Source: Emergencia sp. (GTDB lineage: Bacteria; Bacillota; Clostridia; Peptostreptococcales; Anaerovoracaceae). From it: a stretch of 47,297 nucleotides of DNA. The DNA lies in contig JALEOD010000013.1 of assembly GCA_022767345.1 (NCBI GenBank), forward strand, positions 1-47,297. Direction: 5' to 3'. How positions within the stretch are numbered: the first letter of the stretch is position 1; every line of letters begins with the position of its first letter. This document shows, one piece after another, positions 23,998 to 31,807 of this stretch. The notes beneath the pieces were generated by a model. That model was not told the DNA's origin. It searched no databases and saw nothing but the letters and a program-made list of their open reading frames with translations. The translations under genes and the position numbers were made by a program.

Positions 23998-24927
23998 TTA
24001 GTCCTCGCAAATCGGATAAACAGGAATATCATCTCTCTTTAAGAATGCGGTCAGGCAGTGGACAGAGCCGCCGCCCTTTTTGATTTCGTCAAGGTCAAGC
24101 TCGATGACTTCGATTCCCTTTTTATTCAAAAGCTCTACTGTGCGCGGAGAACCCTTTGGCATGATGATTTTGCCCGGCTCCAAAGCCACAGAATTTGCAG
24201 CGAAGTTGATTTTTTCTTCAAAAGTAGGAATTTCAACAAATTCAAAACCTCTTTTTTCCAGTTCCTCATAGATGACATCCGGTGTGATGTACGGATAAGT
24301 CACCGCAACGTTGGCATCTACGATGGAAAGGAATCCGTCTAAGTGGTTCTGGTTTCTGGCAATGCTCAGGGTGATGACGTTCTTTACGCCCATGTGGTGG
24401 AAAGTATCTGTAACCTGTGCAAGACCTTCCTTGTTGCAGCGGCTTCCGGTGCCGACAAATACGGTTTCACGGTCGACCCATGTAGCGCATGCGCCGTCAA
24501 AGATGCCGTTTCCGTGAATGGTTTTAACAATAGGAACACCGTGCTTTGCAACTTCCTGGGCTGCATATTTTACTTCGTTGTGGCGGATTTTAATGCCGGG
24601 TCTTGTTACGATAACCCCTTCAGGCGTACCAAGAACCAGGTCGTGGCAGTACATCGCATTAGGGCAGCCGGGATCGGTTTCGTCGACGTTATAAACGGTA
24701 ATGCCGTGATCACGATAGACCTGCACCAGCTGGTCGTGTTCCCATCTGGCTTTTTCCACATCGATAAAGTCACGGAAGTAGATTGCAGACGGATCTTTAA
24801 TATTTTCAATTTCTTTGCCGGGACGGTGTACTAAAACTGTGCGCAGCTTGCCGATTTCGGAAGTAACGCTGTAATTGTCGCCCCAAACAGAAGGCATATC
24901 TTCATAAAATGTATTGAACTTTTCCAT
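23998..24927 (-). CDS. Guanidine-modifying enzyme superfamily protein A (ADI/DDAH-like)
   Basis: Protein of 309 residues. It has the catalytic Cys291 in GGGSVHCLTA, the catalytic His195 in NHLDGF, and the YCHDLVLGTPEGVIVTRP strand seen in arginine deiminase and dimethylarginine dimethylaminohydrolase. The usual FEGGD acidic motif reads FDGACATWVD here, a notable change in the guanidine-binding region. Expected chemistry is hydrolysis (or amidino transfer) at a guanidino group through a Cys-linked amidino intermediate. It lies 18 bases after its paralogue and three before the DegT gene. Length fits DDAH-like enzymes better than full-size arginine deiminase. The substrate is probably not plain arginine, as inferred from the altered motif and pathway context. 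Confidence 0.82.
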   Translation of the reverse strand: MEKFNTFYEDMPSVWGDNYSVTSEIGKLRTVLVHRPGKEIENIKDPSAIYFRDFIDVEKARWEHDQLVQVYRDHGITVYNVDETDPGCPNAMYCHDLVLGTPEGVIVTRPGIKIRHNEVKYAAQEVAKHGVPIVKTIHGNGIFDGACATWVDRETVFVGTGSRCNKEGLAQVTDTFHHMGVKNVITLSIARNQNHLDGFLSIVDANVAVTYPYITPDVIYEELEKRGFEFVEIPTFEEKINFAANSVALEPGKIIMPKGSPRTVELLNKKGIEVIELDLDEIKKGGGSVHCLTAFLKRDDIPVYPICED

Positions 24928-24945
24928 AATTTTGTATCTCCTTTT

Positions 24946-25878
24946 TTAACCTCTTGCCAGCGTTGCGCTGCAGCAGTGAACAGAACCCCAGCCCTTCAGC
25001 ACTTCGTCGAAGTCAAGGCTGATCACCTCAACGCCGTTTTTCTCAAGGGCTTCTTTGGTCTTTGGATTTCCCTGTGCCTGAATGACAACGCCGGGACGCA
25101 GGGCAACGATATTCAGTCCCAGAGAAAATCTGGCTTCGTCCTGATCCGGTGCGTCGATAATGTGATAACCGTGGTTCATCAGGTACTCCACAACGTCGTA
25201 AGGCACCTGACGAGTGTTGATAATCGCTTTGTCTACGTCAACAAAATTCATAATGCCGTCAAGGTGGGCATTGGTGTAAGGAATCGGTACAGTCAGAATT
25301 GTTTCTACACCCTGCTCACGAAGGACATGTGCAACCTGATTGTAGCCGGATTCGTTGGTGCGGGAGCTTCTTGCCAGAATGGCAGTTTTTCTGTCTACCC
25401 ACAGACAATCAGCGCCCTCAAAAGTCCCCGTGCCGGTGATGGTTTTGACAATAGGAACATGAATGGCTGATAAAGCCTTTGCCATAGCAACTTCTTCGCC
25501 GCGGCGGCATGGAAGGGCTGGTCTGCAGATGATAGCACCCTCCGGTGTCATGAACATCAGGTCACGGCAGTAAACTGCATTGGGACGATCCAGTCGCTGT
25601 TCTTCCAGAAAATGGACTTTTACGCCCTGACTTTCGTAAAGGTCAACAAGTCTTTGGTGTGCTTCTCTGAATTTATCCGGGTCAATTCCTTCACGAAATC
25701 TTGCTTCTTCCCATGAGAAGTCGTCGATTTCAGCGCCGGGACGTCTGAGCAGCACGCTTTTTAACGGCGCAACCTGAGAAGAAATGCCAAAGTCGCCCCA
25801 GTATTCGGTCAGTTGTTCTTCAAAAGGCGTTTCGTCACGCCGCAAATTTTTGTCTTTGCTGAGTTCTAAAAATGCCAT
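24946..25878 (-). CDS. Guanidine-modifying enzyme superfamily protein B (ADI/DDAH-like)
   Basis: Protein of 310 residues from ATG 25878, chosen because GGAGG precedes it closely; the longer open frame runs back through the hairpin at 25905-25957 and is not coding. Catalytic Cys302 is in WGSVHCCS, His205 in NAHLDGI, and the acidic motif reads TFEGADCLWVD, closer to canonical FEGGD than in protein A. It is clearly paralogous to protein A (shared YCRDLMFMTPEGAIICRP and IVALRPGVVI segments). Two adjacent copies suggest a heteromeric enzyme or two successive steps on one substrate. Cys303 beside Cys302 is unusual and could confuse nucleophile assignment. Confidence 0.82.
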   Translation of the reverse strand: MAFLELSKDKNLRRDETPFEEQLTEYWGDFGISSQVAPLKSVLLRRPGAEIDDFSWEEARFREGIDPDKFREAHQRLVDLYESQGVKVHFLEEQRLDRPNAVYCRDLMFMTPEGAIICRPALPCRRGEEVAMAKALSAIHVPIVKTITGTGTFEGADCLWVDRKTAILARSSRTNESGYNQVAHVLREQGVETILTVPIPYTNAHLDGIMNFVDVDKAIINTRQVPYDVVEYLMNHGYHIIDAPDQDEARFSLGLNIVALRPGVVIQAQGNPKTKEALEKNGVEVISLDFDEVLKGWGSVHCCSATLARG

Positions 25879-25904
25879 ACTTAAACCTCCGAGATTTAAA
25901 ATAG

Positions 25905-25957
25905 GGCGAAGCCCTCCCGCCTGTAAATTGGGGGAAGGCGGGAAACAGGGCTTCGCC
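25905..25957 (-). terminator. Long hairpin between the second NhaC gene and protein B
   Basis: GGCGAAGCCC (25905-25914) pairs with GGGCTTCGCC (25948-25957), and inside it CCCGCCT (25916-25922) with AGGCGGG (25936-25942). On the minus strand it ends in CCCTATTTT. It interrupts the operon, so it probably acts as a partial terminator or mRNA stabiliser setting transporter-to-enzyme ratio. Confidence 0.65.
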
Positions 25958-25962
25958 GGGTT

Positions 25963-25978
25963 TAAACGATATCGTTTA
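25963..25978. repeat. 16-bp perfect palindrome at the 3' end of the second NhaC gene
   Basis: TAAACGATATCGTTTA equals its own reverse complement and includes the NhaC stop codon. It may be a protein-binding site or part of the 3' structure. Confidence 0.5.
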
Positions 25979-27481
25979 TGCTTCAACTTTCTTTCCGTAA
26001 AGGTTGGAAAGGACAAGTACTGTAACAACCAGCAATGCGATTCCGACAGGAAGTGCAATGATACTGCCTGTAAGACCTGCAACTGCGTAGGTTACGATGG
26101 ATACACCGCCGACCATCAGTGCGTAAGGAAGCTGAGTCTTTACGTGAGCCAGAAGGTCGCAGCGAGCACCGTTAGCGGATAAGATTGTAGTATCGGAAAT
26201 CGGTGAGCAGTGGTCGCCGAAGAGACCGCCTGACAGCACAGAAGCAATTGCTACATGCATTGGTGCGTTCAGAGCCATAGCAGCAGGAACTGCGATTGTC
26301 ATCATGATGGAGAAGGTTCCCCAGGAAGAACCGGTAGAGAAAGAGATAACTGCACTGGCAATAAAGATGATAACCGGCAGTACCCATGCAGGTACGTTAT
26401 CCTGCAGCAGATTTACAACGAATTCCGGTCCGCCCATTGTCTTAGTTACGCTGCTCAGTACCCATGCCAGAAGCAGGGTAATGAATACGCTTGCGATACT
26501 TTCAAGACCGGATACGTAGTCGTGGCAAATGCTTTTGAAGGATTTGATTTTCAGCACAACAACCAAAATGATATTGGCAACAGAACCGAATACGAAACCT
26601 GCAATCAGTGCACCACGGAGCGCGTCGCCGTCAACGGATTTGAACGGGAAGCCCTGCGGGCAAAGCATGAAGCACAGTGTGCCAATCATGATGATAAGCG
26701 GAATTAACATGACCATTGGACGGCTGTTTTCCAGTTTTGCGTCGGTGTCAATTTTTACAGCTTCAGCAACCTGACCGCCAGGGGAAACTTGACCGGAAAG
26801 GGCACGAATTTCAGCTTTGTGCATCGGTCCGAATTCTTTTCTGGTAAAAGCAATCAGCGGAACCATCAGCAGGGAAAGCAGTGCGTAGAACTGGAACGGC
26901 CAGGCCTTCAGCAGCATATCCCATTCGGTGGAAGCATAGCCTGCTGCCTGGAATTCAGTGCCCATCAGTCCCATGATGTAAGCGCCCCAGCCAAGGAACG
27001 GAACAAGAATGGAAAGTGGAGAAGCGGTGGTATCTAAAATCCACGCCAGCTTTTCTCTGGAAACATTCATCTTGTCAGTCAAAGGCTGTACAATCGGGCC
27101 TGCGATAATCGGGCTTCCGATATCAGAGAAGAATACCATGATACCTGCAACCCAGCCTGCCATCTGTGCTTTTGCACGGCTGTTTACGAATTTTGTAACG
27201 CTGGACGCAAAAGCGTGAGCGCCGCCGGATACCTCCAGCAGTTTTACAAAGCCACCGATAAAAATCAGCAGTACCAGTACCTCTGCGCAATAGGAGTCTG
27301 TCATGTTTGGAACTAAGTGGTCCACAACGTATGACATCATTGCGTCAAATGGATTTCCTTTGAAGATGACTAAAAGTCCAGCAAAGGCACCGGCGAAAAG
27401 TGCGATAGAAATGTTTTTGAGCCACATTGCGATGACGATGGTCAGCGCGATGGGAAATAGTGATAGAATACCATAATCCAT
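25976..27481 (-). CDS. NhaC-family Na+/H+ or metabolite antiporter (second copy)
   Basis: Polytopic membrane protein of 501 residues with roughly twelve hydrophobic segments and NhaC hallmarks SVFITLLLAW, STGSSWGTFSIMM and GGLFGDHCSPISDTTILS. It is only distantly similar to the first NhaC at 19.2 kb, so the two probably carry different compounds. It leads the leftward operon containing the two guanidine-modifying enzymes and is preceded by AAAGGAG. It most likely imports the substrate or exchanges it with a product, with Na+ or H+ as counter-ion; the specificity is inference. Expression is predicted from the sigma-54 promoter at 27526-27541. Confidence 0.88.
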   Translation of the reverse strand: MDYGILSLFPIALTIVIAMWLKNISIALFAGAFAGLLVIFKGNPFDAMMSYVVDHLVPNMTDSYCAEVLVLLIFIGGFVKLLEVSGGAHAFASSVTKFVNSRAKAQMAGWVAGIMVFFSDIGSPIIAGPIVQPLTDKMNVSREKLAWILDTTASPLSILVPFLGWGAYIMGLMGTEFQAAGYASTEWDMLLKAWPFQFYALLSLLMVPLIAFTRKEFGPMHKAEIRALSGQVSPGGQVAEAVKIDTDAKLENSRPMVMLIPLIIMIGTLCFMLCPQGFPFKSVDGDALRGALIAGFVFGSVANIILVVVLKIKSFKSICHDYVSGLESIASVFITLLLAWVLSSVTKTMGGPEFVVNLLQDNVPAWVLPVIIFIASAVISFSTGSSWGTFSIMMTIAVPAAMALNAPMHVAIASVLSGGLFGDHCSPISDTTILSANGARCDLLAHVKTQLPYALMVGGVSIVTYAVAGLTGSIIALPVGIALLVVTVLVLSNLYGKKVEA

Positions 27482-27525
27482 AGTTAGTCTCCTTTCTGCT
27501 ATGTTAATCTACGCCACAGATATAG

Positions 27526-27541
27526 AGCAAAAATTATGCCA
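27526..27541 (-). promoter_or_regulatory. Sigma-54 (-24/-12) promoter of the leftward operon
   Basis: On the minus strand the site reads TGGCATAATTTTTGCT, the same one-base deviation (C to T) from consensus as the promoter at 19149. It lies about 45 bases before the NhaC start codon. Confidence 0.82.
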
Positions 27542-27585
27542 TGTGGATTTTTTATGAAAATTGCAGAAAAAGGCTGATAGGAAAG

Positions 27586-27638
27586 TGATAATCTTTATCA
27601 AAAATGATAACTTTTATTAATTATGATAATCTTTGAGA
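27586..27638. promoter_or_regulatory. Three TGATAA repeats, likely enhancer sites
   Basis: TGATAATCTTTATCA (27586), TGATAACTTTTATTA (27605) and TGATAATCTTTGAGA (27624) start exactly 19 bp apart. The first contains GATAA/TTATC inverted arms. They lie about 70-125 bp upstream of the predicted start of the leftward sigma-54 promoter. The second and third overlap the 3' end of the activator gene. They are probable binding sites for the PAS-type activator. Confidence 0.62.
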
Positions 27639-29434
27639 ATGCGATATAGGGTCGCAATTCCGATTCCAAGACTGGCTGCAGCATTTTTTTTGCCTTTGGT
27701 ATCCCAGCCGTATTTGTCCAGAGCTTTTAAGACTTCGTCGATTTCTGATTTTCGTCTGGAATCCCGAAGTTTTGAGGCGGCAGGCGGCGCAGCCTGTGAA
27801 AATGTCTCAGTTTCTGCTCTGAGAAGCTCTGCGGAATAAGAGGCAGCCTCCTGTTTTGGAGTTTTGATTCTTGCCGGAATACTAAAGCTTGTCAGGATTT
27901 CCTGACTTTCTACGTTAAGGGCGCATTCGATGGTGTTTTCAAGCTCTCTGATATTGCCGGGCCATGGGTAATCGGTGAGGATTTTTGCGGCCTGAGGCGT
28001 CATATCGTGAACGTGCTTGCGCAGATGTTTTGAGTATTTCTCCATAAAGTGGCGGGAAATCACTAAAATATCTTCGCTGCGCTCCCGCAGCGGCGGAATA
28101 AATATTGGAATTACATTGAGTCTGTAGTAAAGATCGCTTCGGAATTCTCCGTCTTCAATCATGGTTTCAAGGTTGCGGTTAGTGGCGGCGATTACCCTTA
28201 TATCGATTGGAATATCTTTGCTTCCGCCTACCTTTTCAATGGTGCGCTCCTGAAGCATGCGCAGGAATTTGACCTGCAGGAAAATAGGAATATCTCCGAC
28301 TTCATCAAGGAATAGAGTGCCGCCGTTTGCCAGCTGGCATTTACCGATTTTGCCGCCTTTTTTCGCGCCGGTAAATGCGCCGTCTTCGTAGCCGAAAAGC
28401 TCACTTTCCAGCAAGGTTTCGGGGATAGCGCCGCAGTTGATTGCGACAAAAGGACCGTCTTTTCTGCTGCTGTGATTGTGAATGGCTCTGGCAAAGAGCT
28501 CCTTGCCGGTGCCGCTTTCGCCGCGAATCAGAACTGTCGAGTCGCTGCCGGCGATTTTATGGGAAAAGTCGATGACCTCGCAAATCGCCTTGGATTCGCC
28601 GACGATATCACTGAATTCCACTTTATAATCTGATTTGTGAAGAATGCTGGATGCGATGTTGCTGGCTTCTGAAAAGCTTTTCATATTGAGAATTGTGCCG
28701 TGCTTGGTGCCGCTTGTTTCAATCCGCTTGGCGGTCAGAAGTACGTTGATATCTCCCTGCTCGCTGCGGATTGTCACTTCGTTATCGATGTAGGAAGATG
28801 TCTTCTGAATATCGGCGATGACCTGATTCGGCAGAATTGCGCTGACATGCGCTCCAATGAGTTTATCTGTAATGCCGAAATTTCTGGTGGCGGACTCGTT
28901 GATTCGGTAGATGATGGAGTTGCTGTCTACAGCGATAACGCCGTCGTGAACGGAGTTTAAAATGGCAAGGGTTTCGTTAAGATTCACCCTGAGCCGGTCG
29001 GCGTATTCTACCGTCTCAATTCTGCTGGAAATCAGCTCGGAGAGCTTTTCTGTAAAGCTGACGAAGACATCCTGGTCGAAAAGACCGCTGTTTTTCTGTT
29101 CGTCAGTAAAGGCGATAAAGCCGATGGCACCGCGGATTTCGCCGTTGACGTGAAGCGGCGCATAGACTGCAGCTTTTTCTTTACAGTTCTCCTTATTTTC
29201 GCAGTTGGTGCAGGCCGGTTCTTCGCCGGGACTGCTGATGATAATCTTTTGATTGTTTTCTATAACGCTCTTGAAAACGTTGGAATTTTCCACTTTACTC
29301 CCGATTTCAGCCTTGTAAAGGCCGGTGCCTGTGGTTCTGATAAAGTCTTTATCGATGGTGGTAATGACTACGTTAAAAAGCTCAGAAACGGTCTCGCAGG
29401 TTTCCTGAATGAAGCTGTAATTTTTATTTAGCAT
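27617..29434 (-). CDS. PAS-containing sigma-54-dependent transcriptional activator
   Basis: Protein of 605 residues from ATG 29434, chosen because GGAAGGGG precedes it. An N-terminal sensory region of about 150 residues carries a CTNCENKENC cysteine cluster, then a PAS domain (about 165-260). An AAA+ domain follows with GESGTGKE 305-312, canonical GAFTGA 352-357 and FLDEVGDIP, and a Fis-type HTH ends the protein (GKKNAAASLGIGIATLYRIL). There is no receiver domain, so it senses a ligand or redox state directly. It lies between the two sigma-54 operons, divergent from the aminotransferase operon, and probably controls both. The Cys cluster could bind metal or respond to redox, but this is untested. 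Confidence 0.9.
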   Translation of the reverse strand: MLNKNYSFIQETCETVSELFNVVITTIDKDFIRTTGTGLYKAEIGSKVENSNVFKSVIENNQKIIISSPGEEPACTNCENKENCKEKAAVYAPLHVNGEIRGAIGFIAFTDEQKNSGLFDQDVFVSFTEKLSELISSRIETVEYADRLRVNLNETLAILNSVHDGVIAVDSNSIIYRINESATRNFGITDKLIGAHVSAILPNQVIADIQKTSSYIDNEVTIRSEQGDINVLLTAKRIETSGTKHGTILNMKSFSEASNIASSILHKSDYKVEFSDIVGESKAICEVIDFSHKIAGSDSTVLIRGESGTGKELFARAIHNHSSRKDGPFVAINCGAIPETLLESELFGYEDGAFTGAKKGGKIGKCQLANGGTLFLDEVGDIPIFLQVKFLRMLQERTIEKVGGSKDIPIDIRVIAATNRNLETMIEDGEFRSDLYYRLNVIPIFIPPLRERSEDILVISRHFMEKYSKHLRKHVHDMTPQAAKILTDYPWPGNIRELENTIECALNVESQEILTSFSIPARIKTPKQEAASYSAELLRAETETFSQAAPPAASKLRDSRRKSEIDEVLKALDKYGWDTKGKKNAAASLGIGIATLYRILKDYHN

Positions 29435-29517
29435 AGAGTATCCCCTTCCTCTTGTTAGCGTGTACATAGTTTAAGAAGATTATATCTGCCCATAGAAATT
29501 TGTCAACTTTTTTTCTT

Positions 29518-29533
29518 TGGCACAAAACTTGCG
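29518..29533 (+). promoter_or_regulatory. Perfect sigma-54 (-24/-12) promoter of the aminotransferase operon
   Basis: TGGCACAAAACTTGCG carries a full TGGCAC and TTGC with five bases between. It is 73 bases before the ATG of the aminotransferase. Confidence 0.88.
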
Positions 29534-29545
29534 ATTGAGTTATGG

Positions 29546-29569
29546 TATCACGAATCGTATCACGAATCG
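29546..29569 (+). repeat. 12-bp tandem repeat at the predicted transcription start
   Basis: TATCACGAATCG occurs twice without a gap (29546-29557 and 29558-29569), followed by a partial third unit. It begins about where transcription should start, 13 bases after the -12 element. It may be an operator or an RNA element in the leader. Confidence 0.55.
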
Positions 29570-29605
29570 CATGACGAGAAATTCACAGAACAAGGGAGGT
29601 CAATC

Positions 29606-30796
29606 ATGACAAATAAAATGAAACAGAGTGTGAAAATGGATACTATTCCATTTTCCGGAATCAGAAAGGTTTTTGAAGCAGCAGGTAAGCTGGAGAAGGA
29701 AGGAAAGGAAATTATCAATTTAGGAATCGGCCGTCCGAACTTTGATACGCCGGAGTTCATCAGAGACGCAGCAAAGAAAGCGCTGGACGACGGATATACC
29801 TACTATACTTCCAATTACGGAACAGAAGGATTGCGTCAGGCTGCAGCCGATAAGTTTAAAAGAGACAACGGTCTTGATATGACAATGGACGATATCATTG
29901 TAACGGTAGGCGCAAATCAGGCAGTTTCCATCGCAATGACAGGACTTCTTGATCCGGGCGATGAGGTGCTTGTTCCAAATCCATCATGGCTGCACTATTT
30001 CTACTGTGCAGAGCTGGCAGGCGCAAAGACTGTGTCCTATCCGCTTCTGGAAGAAAATGATTTCAACGTACAGATCGAGGATATTGAAAAGCTGGTTTCT
30101 CCAAAGACCAAGATGATTATCGTCAACACGCCAAACAACCCGACAGGCTCCGTACTCAGCAGAGAAAGTCTGGAGAAGATTGCCAAAATCGCAAAAGACA
30201 ATGACTTAATTGTGCTTTCCGATGAAATTTATGAAAAACTGTTATATGATGAAAGTACCCATACCAGCATCGCATCTCTTCCGGGTATGGCAGAGAGAAC
30301 CATTATCATCAACGGCGTCTCAAAGGCTTACGCCATGACGGGCTGGAGAATCGGTTTTGCGGCTTCCAAGAATCCTGCCTTCATCAGCGCAATGATTCGT
30401 GTGCTGCAGTACACCGTAACCTGCGCAACTTCCGTATCCCAGTATGCAGCTGAAGCAGCCCTTTCCGGTCCACAGGAATGTATCGAAGAAATGCGCGTAC
30501 AGTTTGACAGAAGAAGAAAGCTGGTTTATGATTCCATTAATAAGATAGAAGGCCTTAGCTGCAACTGCCCGAAAGGCGCATTCTACTGCTTTATGAATAT
30601 CAAAGGTCTCGGTATTACAGATGAGGAAGCTTCCGATTACTACCTGAACGAAGCAGGGGTTGCGATGATTCCGGGATCTGCTTTTGGTGAATACGGAACC
30701 GGCTATCTGCGTATTGCTTTCTCTAATTCCTATGAAAATATTGAAAAGGCTATGGGAAAAATCAAGGAAGCAACTGAAAGGCTGTTAAACAAATAA
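29606..30796 (+). CDS. Class I/II PLP-dependent aminotransferase
   Basis: Protein of 396 residues, the usual aspartate-aminotransferase (AT-I) length. It has the NTPNNPTGSV segment, SDEIYEKLLY with the ring-binding Asp, the Schiff-base Lys240 in SKAYAMTGWRIGF, and the substrate-carboxylate Arg in YLRIAFSNS. It should convert an alpha-amino acid to its 2-oxo acid with 2-oxoglutarate or pyruvate as acceptor. ATG 29606 follows GGGAGG. It is the first gene of a five-gene operon under a perfect sigma-54 promoter. Substrate specificity cannot be read from sequence. Confidence 0.9.
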   Translation: MTNKMKQSVKMDTIPFSGIRKVFEAAGKLEKEGKEIINLGIGRPNFDTPEFIRDAAKKALDDGYTYYTSNYGTEGLRQAAADKFKRDNGLDMTMDDIIVTVGANQAVSIAMTGLLDPGDEVLVPNPSWLHYFYCAELAGAKTVSYPLLEENDFNVQIEDIEKLVSPKTKMIIVNTPNNPTGSVLSRESLEKIAKIAKDNDLIVLSDEIYEKLLYDESTHTSIASLPGMAERTIIINGVSKAYAMTGWRIGFAASKNPAFISAMIRVLQYTVTCATSVSQYAAEAALSGPQECIEEMRVQFDRRRKLVYDSINKIEGLSCNCPKGAFYCFMNIKGLGITDEEASDYYLNEAGVAMIPGSAFGEYGTGYLRIAFSNSYENIEKAMGKIKEATERLLNK

Positions 30797-30815
30797 TTGA
30801 TTTGGAGGAATTTCC

Positions 30816-31793
30816 ATGTTGAACATATTGAACTATGAAATCAAAAAAGGTGATAAATTCATGGTAGACGTTCCGGTCTCTGATGGAGAAGGGCGCAAAA
30901 CCCATTTTCCTTTTTACGCAATCTGCGGAGAAAAGGACGGACCGGTTCTCTGCATTACTTCCGGCGTGCACGGTACAGAATATCCGGGAATCGGCGCAAA
31001 CCTTGCTCTTTATCATGAAATCAAGCCGGAGGAACTTGCAGGCACGATTATCGGTGTGCCGCAGTGCAACTTCGCGTCTTTTCAGGCGAAAGTACCTTTT
31101 GTAAATCCTCTGGACGGAAAGAATCTCAACGACACCTTCCCAGGTGCTGCTGAGGGAACTATTACAGAACGCTTATGCTATACCCTGGTTCATGAAGTGG
31201 CGGCAAAGGCCGATTATCACATCGATATGCACAGCGGCGACAGCATTGAATGGCTGTATCCTTACGCATTTTATCACATCAGTGAAAAAGACAAAAAGGT
31301 AACTGAAACAGCGCAGGCTTTAGCGAAGGTTTACGGACTGGATTATGTTTCCTATACAGAAACAGCCGGAGCAGGTGCAACAGATAAGGGCAACTTCTAT
31401 GCAGCGGTCAGCGAACTGGGGATCCCAAGTATTCAGCCGGAAATCGGCGGCATTGGCCTCATCGAAGAGGAAACGAAAATGCTTCACTATGAAGGCGCAA
31501 AGAATGTGATGAAACATCTGGGTATGCTCTGCGGAGAGGCAGAGGAAAATCCGCGTCAGAAAGAGCTTTTCAGATTTTACCGTCTGAAAGCGCCGAAGAG
31601 CGGTATTTACCATTGCCGTGTGACGCCGGGCGAAAAGGTGAAAAAAGGCCAGCTTTTAGCGGTACTGACAGATTATCACGGAGATGAAGTATACCGCGAA
31701 TTTTATGCGGAAGAAGACGCAGTGATTCTGTGGGTAATGTCCACTTTTGCAGCATGCGAGGGTGACAATCTCATGGCAATCGGTGTGATTTAA
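30816..31793 (+). CDS. Succinylglutamate desuccinylase / aspartoacylase-family deacylase
   Basis: Protein of 325 residues in the M14-like AstE/AspA family. Zinc ligands are H52-x-x-E55 (VHGTEYPG) and H139 (HIDMHSGD), with catalytic Glu209 in QPEIGG. A C-terminal beta domain follows (PKSGIYHCRVTPGEKVKKGQ). It resembles the DoeB/AstE subgroup that removes an acyl group from an N-acylated amino acid. ATG 30816 follows TTGGAGG, 19 bases after the aminotransferase stop. Its presence suggests that a pathway intermediate is N-acylated, or that the enzyme cleaves another amide. Lack of a signal peptide puts it in the cytosol. Confidence 0.85.
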   Translation: MLNILNYEIKKGDKFMVDVPVSDGEGRKTHFPFYAICGEKDGPVLCITSGVHGTEYPGIGANLALYHEIKPEELAGTIIGVPQCNFASFQAKVPFVNPLDGKNLNDTFPGAAEGTITERLCYTLVHEVAAKADYHIDMHSGDSIEWLYPYAFYHISEKDKKVTETAQALAKVYGLDYVSYTETAGAGATDKGNFYAAVSELGIPSIQPEIGGIGLIEEETKMLHYEGAKNVMKHLGMLCGEAEENPRQKELFRFYRLKAPKSGIYHCRVTPGEKVKKGQLLAVLTDYHGDEVYREFYAEEDAVILWVMSTFAACEGDNLMAIGVI

Positions 31794-31807
31794 AGGAGGA
31801 ACGAAGT

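Noticed and set aside
25879-26082. N-terminal extension of guanidine-modifying protein B
   Set aside because: The extension runs through a long hairpin and the end of the NhaC gene; GGAGG directly precedes ATG 25878.
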